Source: an uncultured Alistipes sp. (lineage in GTDB: Bacteria > Bacteroidota > Bacteroidia > Bacteroidales > Rikenellaceae). Taken from it: DNA of 7,417 bases. Under the pieces are notes generated by a model. The model did not search any database. It worked only from the letters and a program-made list of their open reading frames with translations, and was not told the origin of the DNA. Both the position numbers and the translations under genes were made by a program. The stretch spans positions 1 to 7,417 of the forward strand of contig CAUHCL010000104.1 in assembly GCA_959604655.1 (NCBI GenBank). The letters run 5' to 3'. Each line of letters begins with the position of its first letter. Within the stretch, counting starts at the first letter, position 1. Below, piece after piece: positions 1 through 6,151 of the stretch.

Positions 1-158
1 ATTACCAAAGAAATAATAAAAATGGTGACATCAAACAGGATATAGTGATTGAACTTTTCTCCAAGATTGTATGCGGTTAGTGCCGAGAGTGAAACGATTA
101 CCACACAAACCAGACTACTGATGTCCGCTGTTTTCTGAACTTGTACATTATTCTCCAT
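1..158 (-). CDS. Partial small membrane protein, cut by the window edge
   Basis: The minus strand is open from an ATG at 156-158 to the window edge, giving 52 codons without a stop. The product begins MENNVQVQKTADISS. It then has a hydrophobic stretch (about residues 15-30, VCVVIVSLSALTAY), a short polar loop (NLGEKFNHY) and the start of a second hydrophobic stretch (ILFDVTIFIISLV). This pattern suggests a small inner-membrane protein with at least two helices. I do not recognise the family and assign no function. It lies downstream of the recombinase in the same direction, but a terminator and a hairpin separate them, so it probably has its own promoter. A 5-bp inverted repeat (ATTGT-TT-ACAAT, 168-179) just upstream could be an operator. 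Its AT-rich composition matches the mobile part of the window. A chance open frame of this length is possible. Confidence 0.5.
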   Translation of the reverse strand, partial: MENNVQVQKTADISSLVCVVIVSLSALTAYNLGEKFNHYILFDVTIFIISLV

Positions 159-167
159 ATAGTTGTG

Positions 168-179
168 ATTGTTTACAAT
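168..179. promoter_or_regulatory. Small palindrome upstream of the partial membrane gene
   Basis: The sequence ATTGT-TT-ACAAT is a perfect 5-bp inverted repeat with a 2-bp centre, 10-20 bp before the ATG of the partial gene. Its position fits an operator or promoter-overlapping site. Short AT-rich palindromes are common by chance, so this is only a weak candidate. Confidence 0.2.
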
Positions 180-257
180 TCTATGACACAAAGTTCAGCA
201 CTAATTTCCATATAACCATAAATACTAATGGTTGTTGGACAGATATTTATAAATAAT

Positions 258-303
258 TATGGTTAGAATATGAATCATACTCAGAAATCATACTCTAACC
301 ATA
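258..303 (-). repeat. 15-bp inverted repeat with an internal direct repeat
   Basis: The arms at 258-272 and 289-303 pair over 15 positions around a 16-nt loop. The only mismatch is A268 against C293, which becomes a G-U wobble in minus-strand RNA. The stem is therefore continuous only in a leftward transcript. Inside it, AATCATACTC occurs twice (273-282 and 286-295), and TATGA-A-TCATA (269-279) is a smaller palindrome. It sits just past the T-run of the recombinase terminator and about 100 bp before the next gene. It could be a second terminator stem (an AU-rich tract follows it), an RNA processing structure, or a binding site. Confidence 0.55.
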
Positions 304-328
304 TAAAAAACGGTGTTTATGCCCGTTA
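304..328 (-). terminator. Intrinsic terminator of the recombinase gene
   Basis: On the minus strand, AACGG at 323-327 and CCGTT at 309-313 form a 5-bp stem with a 9-nt loop. A run of six T residues (complement of 305-310) follows directly. The stem overlaps the TAA stop of the recombinase (326-328). The stem is short but the T-run and position are right for a rho-independent terminator. Confidence 0.55.
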
Positions 329-1444
329 GCTCTTACGAATCAGGGAGATTTTATTGCTGGCTTTTCGCTTGTTGCTATCCACTACTTTCATGTATCGTTG
401 GGTCGTGGTGATGCTCTTGTGCGCCATGATACTTTGAATGGTCCGGATGTCAGTTCCGGCAGCAGCCTGCAAGGTGGCAAATGTTCTCCGGTACGAGTGG
501 AACGTGATGTTTTTGGTGATACCGGCAGTTCGAATCCACTCTTTCATGGGGTATTGCGTCCAGCATCTTTTCAATCCTTTGAATACCAGCCCTGTCTTTT
601 CCGGGGAATAGCCGATTAATTGCAAGGCTTCGTCACTAATGGGGATGATATCTTCTGTCTTTGTCTTTTGAGTGACAGTATATACGCATTTTCCTCCAGC
701 TGCAAAGTCAACGATTTCTTCCCATCGCAATGTGAGAATATCGCTGATTCTCAGACTTGTCAGACAAGAAAACAACGAGGCGGTTTTCAGAATCGGTATT
801 TTGCAAGGCGTTTCTGCCAATCTGTACAGTTCTTCTACGCTGAGATAGTCTTTGACGACATCTTCCGGCTCTATTTTCTCCAAGAAATCGTTTACATTGG
901 AATGAATCAACTTGTTGCGATAGAGTATTTTGAGGAATCCTCTGAATGTGGACCAGTAGCCCACGGCCGAATTGCGTGATATGGGACGCTCCGGACGTCT
1001 CAGTTGCTTCGCATTGAGCAGATACTCTCTGAACTTGTTGCATAAGTCCACATCAATCTCCTCGAATGAGCATTTACCACCTACGAAATTGCAGAAATGC
1101 AGATAGACGAACTCCCATTTCTGGTCGTGTTTGCGGAGTGTCTTTTTATAATAGGCAAGGAAATCTCCTTTCATCTTGCTCTTGTCAAAGAAATCATACC
1201 GTTCATTGACGATGGATTCAAAACGTCTGCATCGGATGGCTTCCGCTTTTTCCGACATGACGGCATTGAAGTTCTGTTCCCGTTGGTTCTTTGGATTGGC
1301 ATAAATGTAGATGCCCAAAGATTCATGACGGATTACCTTCATACTCTCTTTGTCGCGATAACCGGGATAATAATCCAGATAGAACGACAACATGTTTTTC
1401 TTTAGAGGTCTTGTCCTCAATGTTACAGTTTTACATTCGTGCAT
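326..1444 (-). CDS. Tyrosine recombinase / site-specific integrase
   Basis: The 372-residue protein has the layout of Bacteroidota mobile-element integrases. An N-terminal arm-binding-like region (about 7-90) contains the MLSFYLDYYPG segment typical of the group. A SAM-like core-binding domain (about 95-190) and a catalytic domain (about 200-360) follow. The catalytic set appears complete: R232 (SLRISDI), K260 or K262 (QKTKTED), H316 and R319 (HSYRRTFAT), H342 (MAHKS) and nucleophile Y351 (TTQRYMKV). The residue after R319 is Arg where His is more usual. The enzyme would cut and rejoin DNA at attachment sites to integrate or excise an element. The ATG at 1444 gives the normal N-terminus; no strong ribosome binding site is seen. 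It lies 108 bp downstream of the multi-HTH gene in the same direction. The 1445-1552 gap holds only short weak repeats (CAATG copies at 1491 and 1499). Family assignment is firm; the link to the mnmE end is inferred. Confidence 0.93.
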   Translation of the reverse strand: MHECKTVTLRTRPLKKNMLSFYLDYYPGYRDKESMKVIRHESLGIYIYANPKNQREQNFNAVMSEKAEAIRCRRFESIVNERYDFFDKSKMKGDFLAYYKKTLRKHDQKWEFVYLHFCNFVGGKCSFEEIDVDLCNKFREYLLNAKQLRRPERPISRNSAVGYWSTFRGFLKILYRNKLIHSNVNDFLEKIEPEDVVKDYLSVEELYRLAETPCKIPILKTASLFSCLTSLRISDILTLRWEEIVDFAAGGKCVYTVTQKTKTEDIIPISDEALQLIGYSPEKTGLVFKGLKRCWTQYPMKEWIRTAGITKNITFHSYRRTFATLQAAAGTDIRTIQSIMAHKSITTTQRYMKVVDSNKRKASNKISLIRKS

Positions 1445-1552
1445 AATGATATGTTTTTATAATTGGTGATTAATCTGTTGCAAACCAATACAATGAAACA
1501 ATGCTGATGACTGCCATTGCTGAAAATGATTCTTGTCTGTGCAGAATAATTC

Positions 1553-3013
1553 TCAGATGACGGATTTTTCAGCCATAACCTTGTCAAAATCCTCTTTCAG
1601 CAGGAACATCGACTTGCCGTTGTGCATCTTCCGTATGCTATTGTACCTCGCATAATTGTAGACATCATCCCTGCGAATGCCGTATTTTTCCATCGCTTCG
1701 GTTACGCTGTAATACTTTTCCCGTTGGTCGAAGCCACCGTTTTTGATGATGTCGATATGGTCTTTGGAATACTGGACTTTGCCATATACGACACGAGACG
1801 GGATTTTATGGCGATGCACAAACGAACATCGAGCATCTTTGCTCATGCCGTAGATTTCTTCCATTTGCTCCGCACTAATCCATTCCTTGATATTGTCAGC
1901 CGCTTTGTACTTGGCAAAGAATCGGTCAACTGACAGTTGCTCGTAATAGTTGAACCCACCATGACTGATTTTAGGGATGTCGTTTTCACGGCACAGCCTG
2001 CAAATGGTTTTCCTGTTCATCTGATAGGTCGTCGCAATTTGTTCGGATGAGTAATAGCCTTCGGGGATTACAAAAGTCTCTTTCGGCCGGTCGCATTTCT
2101 TTTCCCGTTTCTTGGGTGTATATGTTCCATCGCGATGCTCAATATAGACTTTGTCAAACTCCGAACGCAGCACCATTGTCCGGCTACCTTGCTTGAATCG
2201 CTTGATGTCATACTTGTTGACATAGTAGCTGATATTAATCTTGGTAAGTCCGTATTTCTCGGTGATTTCATCGTAGGTATAGTAGTCGGGATTCAATTTG
2301 TCCTGTTTTTCTTTGATGGCGTCTATATGGGCACGGGAATAATACACCTCGTGGTGGCGGTTGATTCGGGGGATATTGTGCCGCAAGGCAAAGGTGACAA
2401 CTGCATTACGGCTCATACCGTATTTGTCCATAACCTGCTCCGGAGTATAGTAACTCGCTGGATTGATTTCCTCGGCAAGGTCAGCGAAGTATTTGTCTAT
2501 AAGACTGCGGTTGTAGAACACCCGATTACCCTCCTCAATCTTCGGAATGTTATACAGCTTGCATCTGCGGTAGAGGGTTTTCTTTTGGATTTGGTACTTC
2601 TCCAATACCTCATTCGTGGTGTAATAGAGTGCAGTCTGTTTCCGTCCATAATTACGTTTCTTGTAATCAGGAGCATTGTCGAACATCTTTTCAATGTCCG
2701 ACTTGCGGATAATAGTACGCCCACGAAGTTGTAAGGCCCGGATGATTCCGACAGCCATGTGGCGGTAGATGGTCGCACGGCTGATACCTAAAAGGGTTGC
2801 GGTTTCGGCAGGGGAGAGATACAACTTGCTCCCCACGATGCCGACTTCCTGCATGGGCTGCTCATTTTGCCGTTCCTCGTAAGCCTGCAATCGTTGCTTC
2901 CGCTTCTTCTCTTTGTACGCTTTTTCATTGCACGATTTGCTGCAATAGCGTGTTACCATCGTGTGTGCTATAAATGGTTTGCCGCACCACTGGCATTTTC
3001 TCTGGATTTCCAT
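1553..3013 (-). CDS. Multi-HTH DNA-binding protein with N-terminal Cys4 zinc motif
   Basis: This 486-residue protein starts with a Cys4 motif (C7, C10, C24, C28; spacing CX2C-X13-CX3C), then a basic segment (31-42). Seven MerR/excisionase-like helix-turn-helix modules follow: 65-112 (SPAETATLLGISRATIYRH, closest to the HTH_17 type), then 130-178, 188-236, 244-292, 320-368, 378-426 and 434-482. Each of the last six begins with a YY or WI pair, continues as an EKYGMSR-like turn and ends with an ID-F or FDKV segment. Modules 2-4 and 5-7 align at a constant 190-residue offset, so a three-module block was duplicated; a Lys/Arg-rich linker (292-319) joins the copies. No catalytic domain is visible. 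The start is supported because the zinc motif begins at once. Its position between the recombinase and a candidate att site suggests an excisionase, directionality factor or repressor. The repeat array 29-113 bp upstream is a likely target. DNA binding is well supported; the specific role is inferred. Confidence 0.85.
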   Translation of the reverse strand: MEIQRKCQWCGKPFIAHTMVTRYCSKSCNEKAYKEKKRKQRLQAYEERQNEQPMQEVGIVGSKLYLSPAETATLLGISRATIYRHMAVGIIRALQLRGRTIIRKSDIEKMFDNAPDYKKRNYGRKQTALYYTTNEVLEKYQIQKKTLYRRCKLYNIPKIEEGNRVFYNRSLIDKYFADLAEEINPASYYTPEQVMDKYGMSRNAVVTFALRHNIPRINRHHEVYYSRAHIDAIKEKQDKLNPDYYTYDEITEKYGLTKINISYYVNKYDIKRFKQGSRTMVLRSEFDKVYIEHRDGTYTPKKREKKCDRPKETFVIPEGYYSSEQIATTYQMNRKTICRLCRENDIPKISHGGFNYYEQLSVDRFFAKYKAADNIKEWISAEQMEEIYGMSKDARCSFVHRHKIPSRVVYGKVQYSKDHIDIIKNGGFDQREKYYSVTEAMEKYGIRRDDVYNYARYNSIRKMHNGKSMFLLKEDFDKVMAEKSVI

Positions 3014-3041
3014 ATATTGGTCGCCTTTAATTTCGTCGATT

Positions 3042-3126
3042 CTGTCTCAACGCGTCTCACAATTTCTCACAGCGTCTCACACTGTGTCTTCTATAGCGGT
3101 TTGGCACATTCTCATTGCGTCTCACA
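3042..3126. repeat. Array of three 20-bp direct repeats (six TCTCA half-sites)
   Basis: Three units lie at 3042-3061, 3062-3081 and 3107-3126. Their consensus is NNTTCTCANNGCGTCTCACA, with 15 of 20 positions identical in all three. The first two abut and the third follows after 25 bp. Each unit holds two TCTCA half-sites exactly 10 bp apart (starts at 3045, 3055, 3065, 3075, 3110 and 3120), so half-sites within a unit face the same side of the helix. The period is not a multiple of three, which argues against coding repeats. The array lies just upstream of the multi-HTH start (3013) and about 175 bp from the att-like site. It may be an autoregulatory operator, a set of integrase arm-type sites, or excisionase sites. 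Confidence 0.85.
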
Positions 3127-3220
3127 TCGTGCCTAAGATGTCGCTATGATGAGTGCGAAGTGTCCGCTTATTTGTTCGGCGGTAGAATTATGGTACAAAA
3201 TGATGCTGGAAATCCGCAAT

Positions 3221-3236
3221 CAGTCAGAATTGACTG
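3221..3236. repeat. Palindrome CAGTCA-GAAT-TGACTG
   Basis: A perfect 6-bp inverted repeat surrounds a 4-bp centre. Part of the right arm, AATTGACT (3228-3235), recurs directly at 3284-3291, between the terminator and the att-like site. It could be a protein-binding site near the element end, such as an integrase arm site or a host-factor site. This is inference from position only. Confidence 0.35.
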
Positions 3237-3242
3237 AAAACA

Positions 3243-3278
3243 GCATAAAAAGAAAAGCCACTGGTTCTCAGCGGCTTT
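3243..3278 (-). terminator. Intrinsic terminator downstream of mnmE
   Basis: Arms at 3254-3263 and 3269-3278 form a 10-bp stem (AAAGCC-x-CTG with CAG-x-GGCTTT) around a 5-nt loop. The single mismatch (A3260 with C3272) becomes a G-U wobble in minus-strand RNA. A T-rich tract (TTTTCTTTTTATG) follows on the minus strand. The orientation therefore fits termination of the mnmE operon, whose stop lies about 40 bp upstream. It would also shield the multi-HTH gene from host read-through. Whether it belongs to the host or the element cannot be decided from this window. Confidence 0.75.
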
Positions 3279-3301
3279 CTTCTAATTGACTATGGTTGTT
3301 T

Positions 3302-3320
3302 ATGGCTGCTTACAAGCCAT
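3302..3320. other. Candidate attachment core touching the mnmE stop codon
   Basis: ATGGCT (3302-3307) and AGCCAT (3315-3320) form a perfect inverted repeat around a 7-bp spacer, GCTTACA. Tyrosine recombinase core sites typically are inverted binding sites flanking a 6-8 bp overlap, so the geometry fits. The repeat reaches the last base of the mnmE TGA (3320-3322) and lies at the change from GC-rich to AT-richer DNA. An alternative att segment is the end of mnmE itself (3320-3337, encoding FCIGK and stop), which corresponds to the SGI1 insertion site in enterobacterial mnmE. No second copy of either sequence occurs in this window, so the other element end must lie outside it. Confidence 0.4.
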
Positions 3321-4720
3321 CATTTGCCGATGCAAAAACTTGAAAATATGGATTTCAGGATGTCGTCGGAGGTGATTTCGCCCGTGATGGTGCCAAGGTG
3401 GTACATGACTTGGCGGATGTCCTCGCTCAGAAGATCGGGCGGCAGCTGCGCCTCCATCGCCGAAAGAGCCGAGTCCAGGGATTCGCGGGCCAGACGCAAT
3501 GCGTCGTAATGGCGGCGGGTCGATACTATCACGTTGCCGCTGTAAGCCGCATCCGTATCGACTGTCGAGCGCAGCGCCGCAAGCAGCTCGTCCATTCCCT
3601 CGCCCGTTTTGGCCGAAATGCGTATGGGAGCCGCAGCTTCGGATGCGGGAGCGCCCGAAGCCGCGGCAGTATCCGCGTCAGCAATTCCCGTATTCAGATC
3701 GGATTTGGTTATTATCCGATATATCCGTCTGTCGTCAGTCGATTGCGGGACGAACAGATCGTTTTCGTCCGCAAACACCCCGTCGTCGCTGAGCCACAAT
3801 ATAATGCGGGCCTTTTGCAATGCCTGCTCCGTGCGGCGTATGCCCATCTGCTCCAGCCGATCGTCGGTGCGGCGTATTCCCGCGGTGTCGATGAAGCGGT
3901 ATATGAGTCCGTCGATGGTTATCTCGGCCTCCACTGTGTCGCGCGTGGTGCCCGCTATGTCCGACACCATCGCCCGTTCCTCGCCGAGCAGGCGGTTCAG
4001 CAATGTGCTCTTGCCCACGTTCGGACGCCCCGCGATAGCGACCGTCACACCGTTTTTCATCGCGTTGCCCGCTTCGAACGAATCGGCCAGCTCGGATACC
4101 TTGTCGCGTATGCGGTGCAGCAGTGCGGCCAGTTCGCCGCGGTCGGCAAACTCGACGTCCTCTTCCGAAAAGTCGAGCTCCAGTTCCAGCAGGGATGCTA
4201 TGTGCAGCAGCTCGTCGCGCAATGCGTGCAGACGGCCCGAGTATCTGCCGCGCATCTGGGTGACGGCTATGGCGTGCGATGCGCGCGAGTCCGATGCTAT
4301 CATGTCGGCCACCGCCTCGGCCTGCGACAGGTCCATGCGGCCGTTCATGAATGCCCGCCTCGTGAATTCGCCCGCTTCGGCAGGCCGCGCCCCGCGCGAG
4401 GCAAGGAGCGAAAGTATGCGGCCGACTATGTACGACGATCCGTGGGCCGATATCTCCACCGAATCCTCGCCCGTGTACGAATGCGGCGCGCGGAACACTG
4501 CGACCAGCACATCGTCTATCACTTCGTCGCCGTCGACTATGTTGCCGTAATGGATGGTCGAGGGTGCTGCCTTCGTGAGCGGCCGCCTCCCCCTGAACAC
4601 ATCGTCGCAGATTGATACGGCATGCGGGCCGCTCATGCGTATGATGCCGAGCGCACCGCCCGCGGGTGTGGCGGGAGCCGCGATCGTGTCGTCGCTGCCG
4701 ATGATTCTCTCCGCCTGCAT
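3320..4720 (-). CDS. mnmE: tRNA uridine-5-carboxymethylaminomethyl modification GTPase MnmE
   Basis: MnmE works with MnmG to place the carboxymethylaminomethyl group at C5 of wobble U34 in a subset of tRNAs, using a folate one-carbon unit and GTP hydrolysis in the cytoplasm. The 466-residue protein is complete. The N-terminal folate-binding domain spans about 1-120 (DTIAAPATPAGGALGIIRMSG). A helical domain is split around the G domain (about 222-385). G motifs are GRPNVGKST (231-239), GTTRD (257-261), DTAGIR (278-283), TKSD (338-341, Thr where Asn is classic) and SAK (369-371). E290 aligns with the E. coli catalytic Glu282, and the C-terminal FCIGK keeps the key Cys (C463). An Ala-rich stretch (about 345-364) makes the G4-G5 loop longer than in E. 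coli. It follows the lytic transglycosylase after 4 nt, so it is probably co-transcribed. Its 3' end appears to border an integrated element but is not damaged. Confidence 0.97.
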   Translation of the reverse strand: MQAERIIGSDDTIAAPATPAGGALGIIRMSGPHAVSICDDVFRGRRPLTKAAPSTIHYGNIVDGDEVIDDVLVAVFRAPHSYTGEDSVEISAHGSSYIVGRILSLLASRGARPAEAGEFTRRAFMNGRMDLSQAEAVADMIASDSRASHAIAVTQMRGRYSGRLHALRDELLHIASLLELELDFSEEDVEFADRGELAALLHRIRDKVSELADSFEAGNAMKNGVTVAIAGRPNVGKSTLLNRLLGEERAMVSDIAGTTRDTVEAEITIDGLIYRFIDTAGIRRTDDRLEQMGIRRTEQALQKARIILWLSDDGVFADENDLFVPQSTDDRRIYRIITKSDLNTGIADADTAAASGAPASEAAAPIRISAKTGEGMDELLAALRSTVDTDAAYSGNVIVSTRRHYDALRLARESLDSALSAMEAQLPPDLLSEDIRQVMYHLGTITGEITSDDILKSIFSSFCIGK

Positions 4721-4724
4721 GCGC

Positions 4725-6149
4725 TTATCGTTTTTCGATCCTCAGGCGTCGTCCGATGCTGAGCTTGTTGGGATTGGTTATGTTGTTCCAGCGCATGATC
4801 TGCGCGGTGGTGACGTGGTAACGACGTGCTATGGCGCCCAGCGTGTCGCCCTTCTTGATCGTGTAGTACGTCGTGCCCGTCGTCGCGGCCTTCGCCTTGT
4901 CGATGTTGGCGGGGTCGAGATACTCTTTTAGGTATACCGAATCCTTGGCGAATATCGAATCGCGGTTCATGACGTACTGCGACACTCGGTTGGCGGGCAG
5001 TATGAGCGTGTAGCTCTTCGTCGTGGCGGGTATTATGTCGAGCTTGTATTGCGGGTTGAGCAGACGCAGCGTGGCCGAATCCACGTCGATGGTGGATGCC
5101 ACCTGGTCGAGATGCAGCAGTCGGTCGACATGCACCGTATCCACCGCTATGGGCATCGGCGGCTCGGCGCAGGTCATGCCGTGCGCCCGGTGGTAGGCAT
5201 AGGCGTACGACGCCGCTATGAATGCGGGCACGTATCCGCGCGTCTCGCGGGGCAGGTGGTCGTATACGTCCCAGAACGATTGCGGGTTGCCGCCAGTGCG
5301 TGCTATGGCCTTGTTGACGTTGCCCGGGCCGCAGTTATAGGCCGCTATGGCCAGACTCCAGTCGTCGTACATGTCGTAGAGGTTCTTCATGTATCGGCAA
5401 GCCGCTTTGGTCGATTTCACGGCGTCGTAACGCTCGTCGACCATCGAGTTTATCTCCAGCCCGTATGCTTTCGCGGTAGTGGGTATGAACTGCCACAATC
5501 CCGCCGCTCCCGCACGCGAATATGCCTTTGCCTGCAATGCCGACTCGATTATGGCCATGGCATGCAGTTCGACGGGCAGACCCGCCTTGAGCAGTTCCTC
5601 GTCGATCATCGGGAAGTAGTATTTCGAGAGCGCCAGCACGCGGCTCATCAGTCCCGACGAGTCGGTGTAGCGTTTTATGTACGAGCGCACCAACGGGTTG
5701 TAGGGCAGGTGTATGGGCGATACCATCTTTTTCAGACGCTCGGCATACAGCGAATCCGACGCGCTGTCGTCGCTCAGGTCGGTCGGCTCGCAGATGTAGT
5801 CGTTGAAAAAGTTCTGCAACGCGTCGTCCACGTGCTGCGCGTGCAGCATGTGCGCCAGCGAATCCGCCTGCTCGGGAGTGTAGTCTATGTACGACAGTTC
5901 GTTACGGGTGTTTTTGTCGCTTTTTTCGCGGTCGTTGCGTCGGCTGCTGAGCAACTGTTCCTCGCGGTCGCGGTATTCGTCCACCATGGCGGCGAGCGAG
6001 TCGGCCCTCATGCGTTCGACGGCCAGCTGTTGCTTTACGCTCAGGCGTTTGGGTTTCTTGGGTTTCGAGGTCTTTTGGGCTTGGACCGTCGGGATCGAGA
6101 CGAGGATCAGCAGTAATGCGAGCAATGTTCTGTTCACTATTGCGGTCAT
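4725..6149 (-). CDS. mltD: MltD-like lytic transglycosylase with LysM domain
   Basis: This enzyme would cleave the MurNAc-GlcNAc bond of peptidoglycan to form 1,6-anhydro ends, acting in the periplasm. The 474-residue protein has a signal peptide (1-24, hydrophobic 9-19, likely cut near VQA-QK). A Lys-rich, charged and probably coiled segment follows (about 26-85). The SLT domain (about 170-310) includes catalytic E202 in MAIIESAL, then YSRAGAAGLWQFIP (210-223) and AIAAYNCGPGNV (267-278). A degenerate LysM-like segment lies at about 338-385 and a clear LysM at 427-472 (YYTIKKGDTLGAIARRYHV). LysM would anchor the enzyme to the wall. The gene starts 2 nt after the DUF5683 stop and ends 4 nt before mnmE, so an operon is likely. 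No lipobox Cys follows the signal peptide, unlike E. coli MltD, so it may be soluble. The family call is strong; the symbol is by domain analogy. Confidence 0.93.
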   Translation of the reverse strand: MTAIVNRTLLALLLILVSIPTVQAQKTSKPKKPKRLSVKQQLAVERMRADSLAAMVDEYRDREEQLLSSRRNDREKSDKNTRNELSYIDYTPEQADSLAHMLHAQHVDDALQNFFNDYICEPTDLSDDSASDSLYAERLKKMVSPIHLPYNPLVRSYIKRYTDSSGLMSRVLALSKYYFPMIDEELLKAGLPVELHAMAIIESALQAKAYSRAGAAGLWQFIPTTAKAYGLEINSMVDERYDAVKSTKAACRYMKNLYDMYDDWSLAIAAYNCGPGNVNKAIARTGGNPQSFWDVYDHLPRETRGYVPAFIAASYAYAYHRAHGMTCAEPPMPIAVDTVHVDRLLHLDQVASTIDVDSATLRLLNPQYKLDIIPATTKSYTLILPANRVSQYVMNRDSIFAKDSVYLKEYLDPANIDKAKAATTGTTYYTIKKGDTLGAIARRYHVTTAQIMRWNNITNPNKLSIGRRLRIEKR

Positions 6150-6151
6150 GG

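Larger units (their letters stand above)
3014..3319. other. Intergenic control region between the multi-HTH gene and mnmE
   Basis: This 306-bp stretch carries no convincing gene. It holds, from left to right, the three-unit repeat array (3042-3126), a plain stretch (3127-3220), a small palindrome (3221-3236), the mnmE-direction terminator (3243-3278) and the att-like inverted repeat (3302-3320). I found no good Bacteroidota promoter (TTTG at -33 with TAnnTTTG at -7) for the multi-HTH gene; TCATTTTG on the minus strand (3196-3203) lacks a matching -33 element. The density of repeats fits the attachment-proximal end of an integrating element. Confidence 0.6.

Noticed and set aside
189..196. Promoter -7 element for the partial membrane gene (GAACTTTG on the minus strand)
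   Set aside because: It has one mismatch in the TA pair and only an approximate -33 partner (TTTA at slightly long spacing), so it is not distinguishable from chance in AT-rich DNA.
2135..2734. Plus-strand hydrophobic open frame opposite the multi-HTH gene
   Set aside because: The hydrophobic look comes from reading charged codons in antisense; the opposite strand has seven aligned HTH modules.
3042..3126. CRISPR array
   Set aside because: The units are 20 bp, two are directly adjacent without spacers, there are only three, and no cas gene is present.
3196..3203. Promoter -7 element for the multi-HTH gene (TCATTTTG on the minus strand)
   Set aside because: It is close to the Bacteroidota TAnnTTTG pattern, but no TTTG-like -33 element is found at the proper distance.
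229..3300. Shared 9-mer ATGGTTGTT at 229-237 and 3292-3300 as the two att copies
   Set aside because: A 9-bp match is expected by chance in a window this size, and the flanks do not match.
3398..4615. Long plus-strand open frames opposite mnmE
   Set aside because: They are antisense shadows of a GC-rich gene; their translations are Arg/His/Val-rich with no domain, and the minus strand encodes a complete MnmE.
5049..6116. Long plus-strand open frame opposite the lytic transglycosylase
   Set aside because: The predicted product is Val/Arg/His-rich without recognisable motifs, while the minus strand carries an intact signal peptide, SLT domain and LysM.
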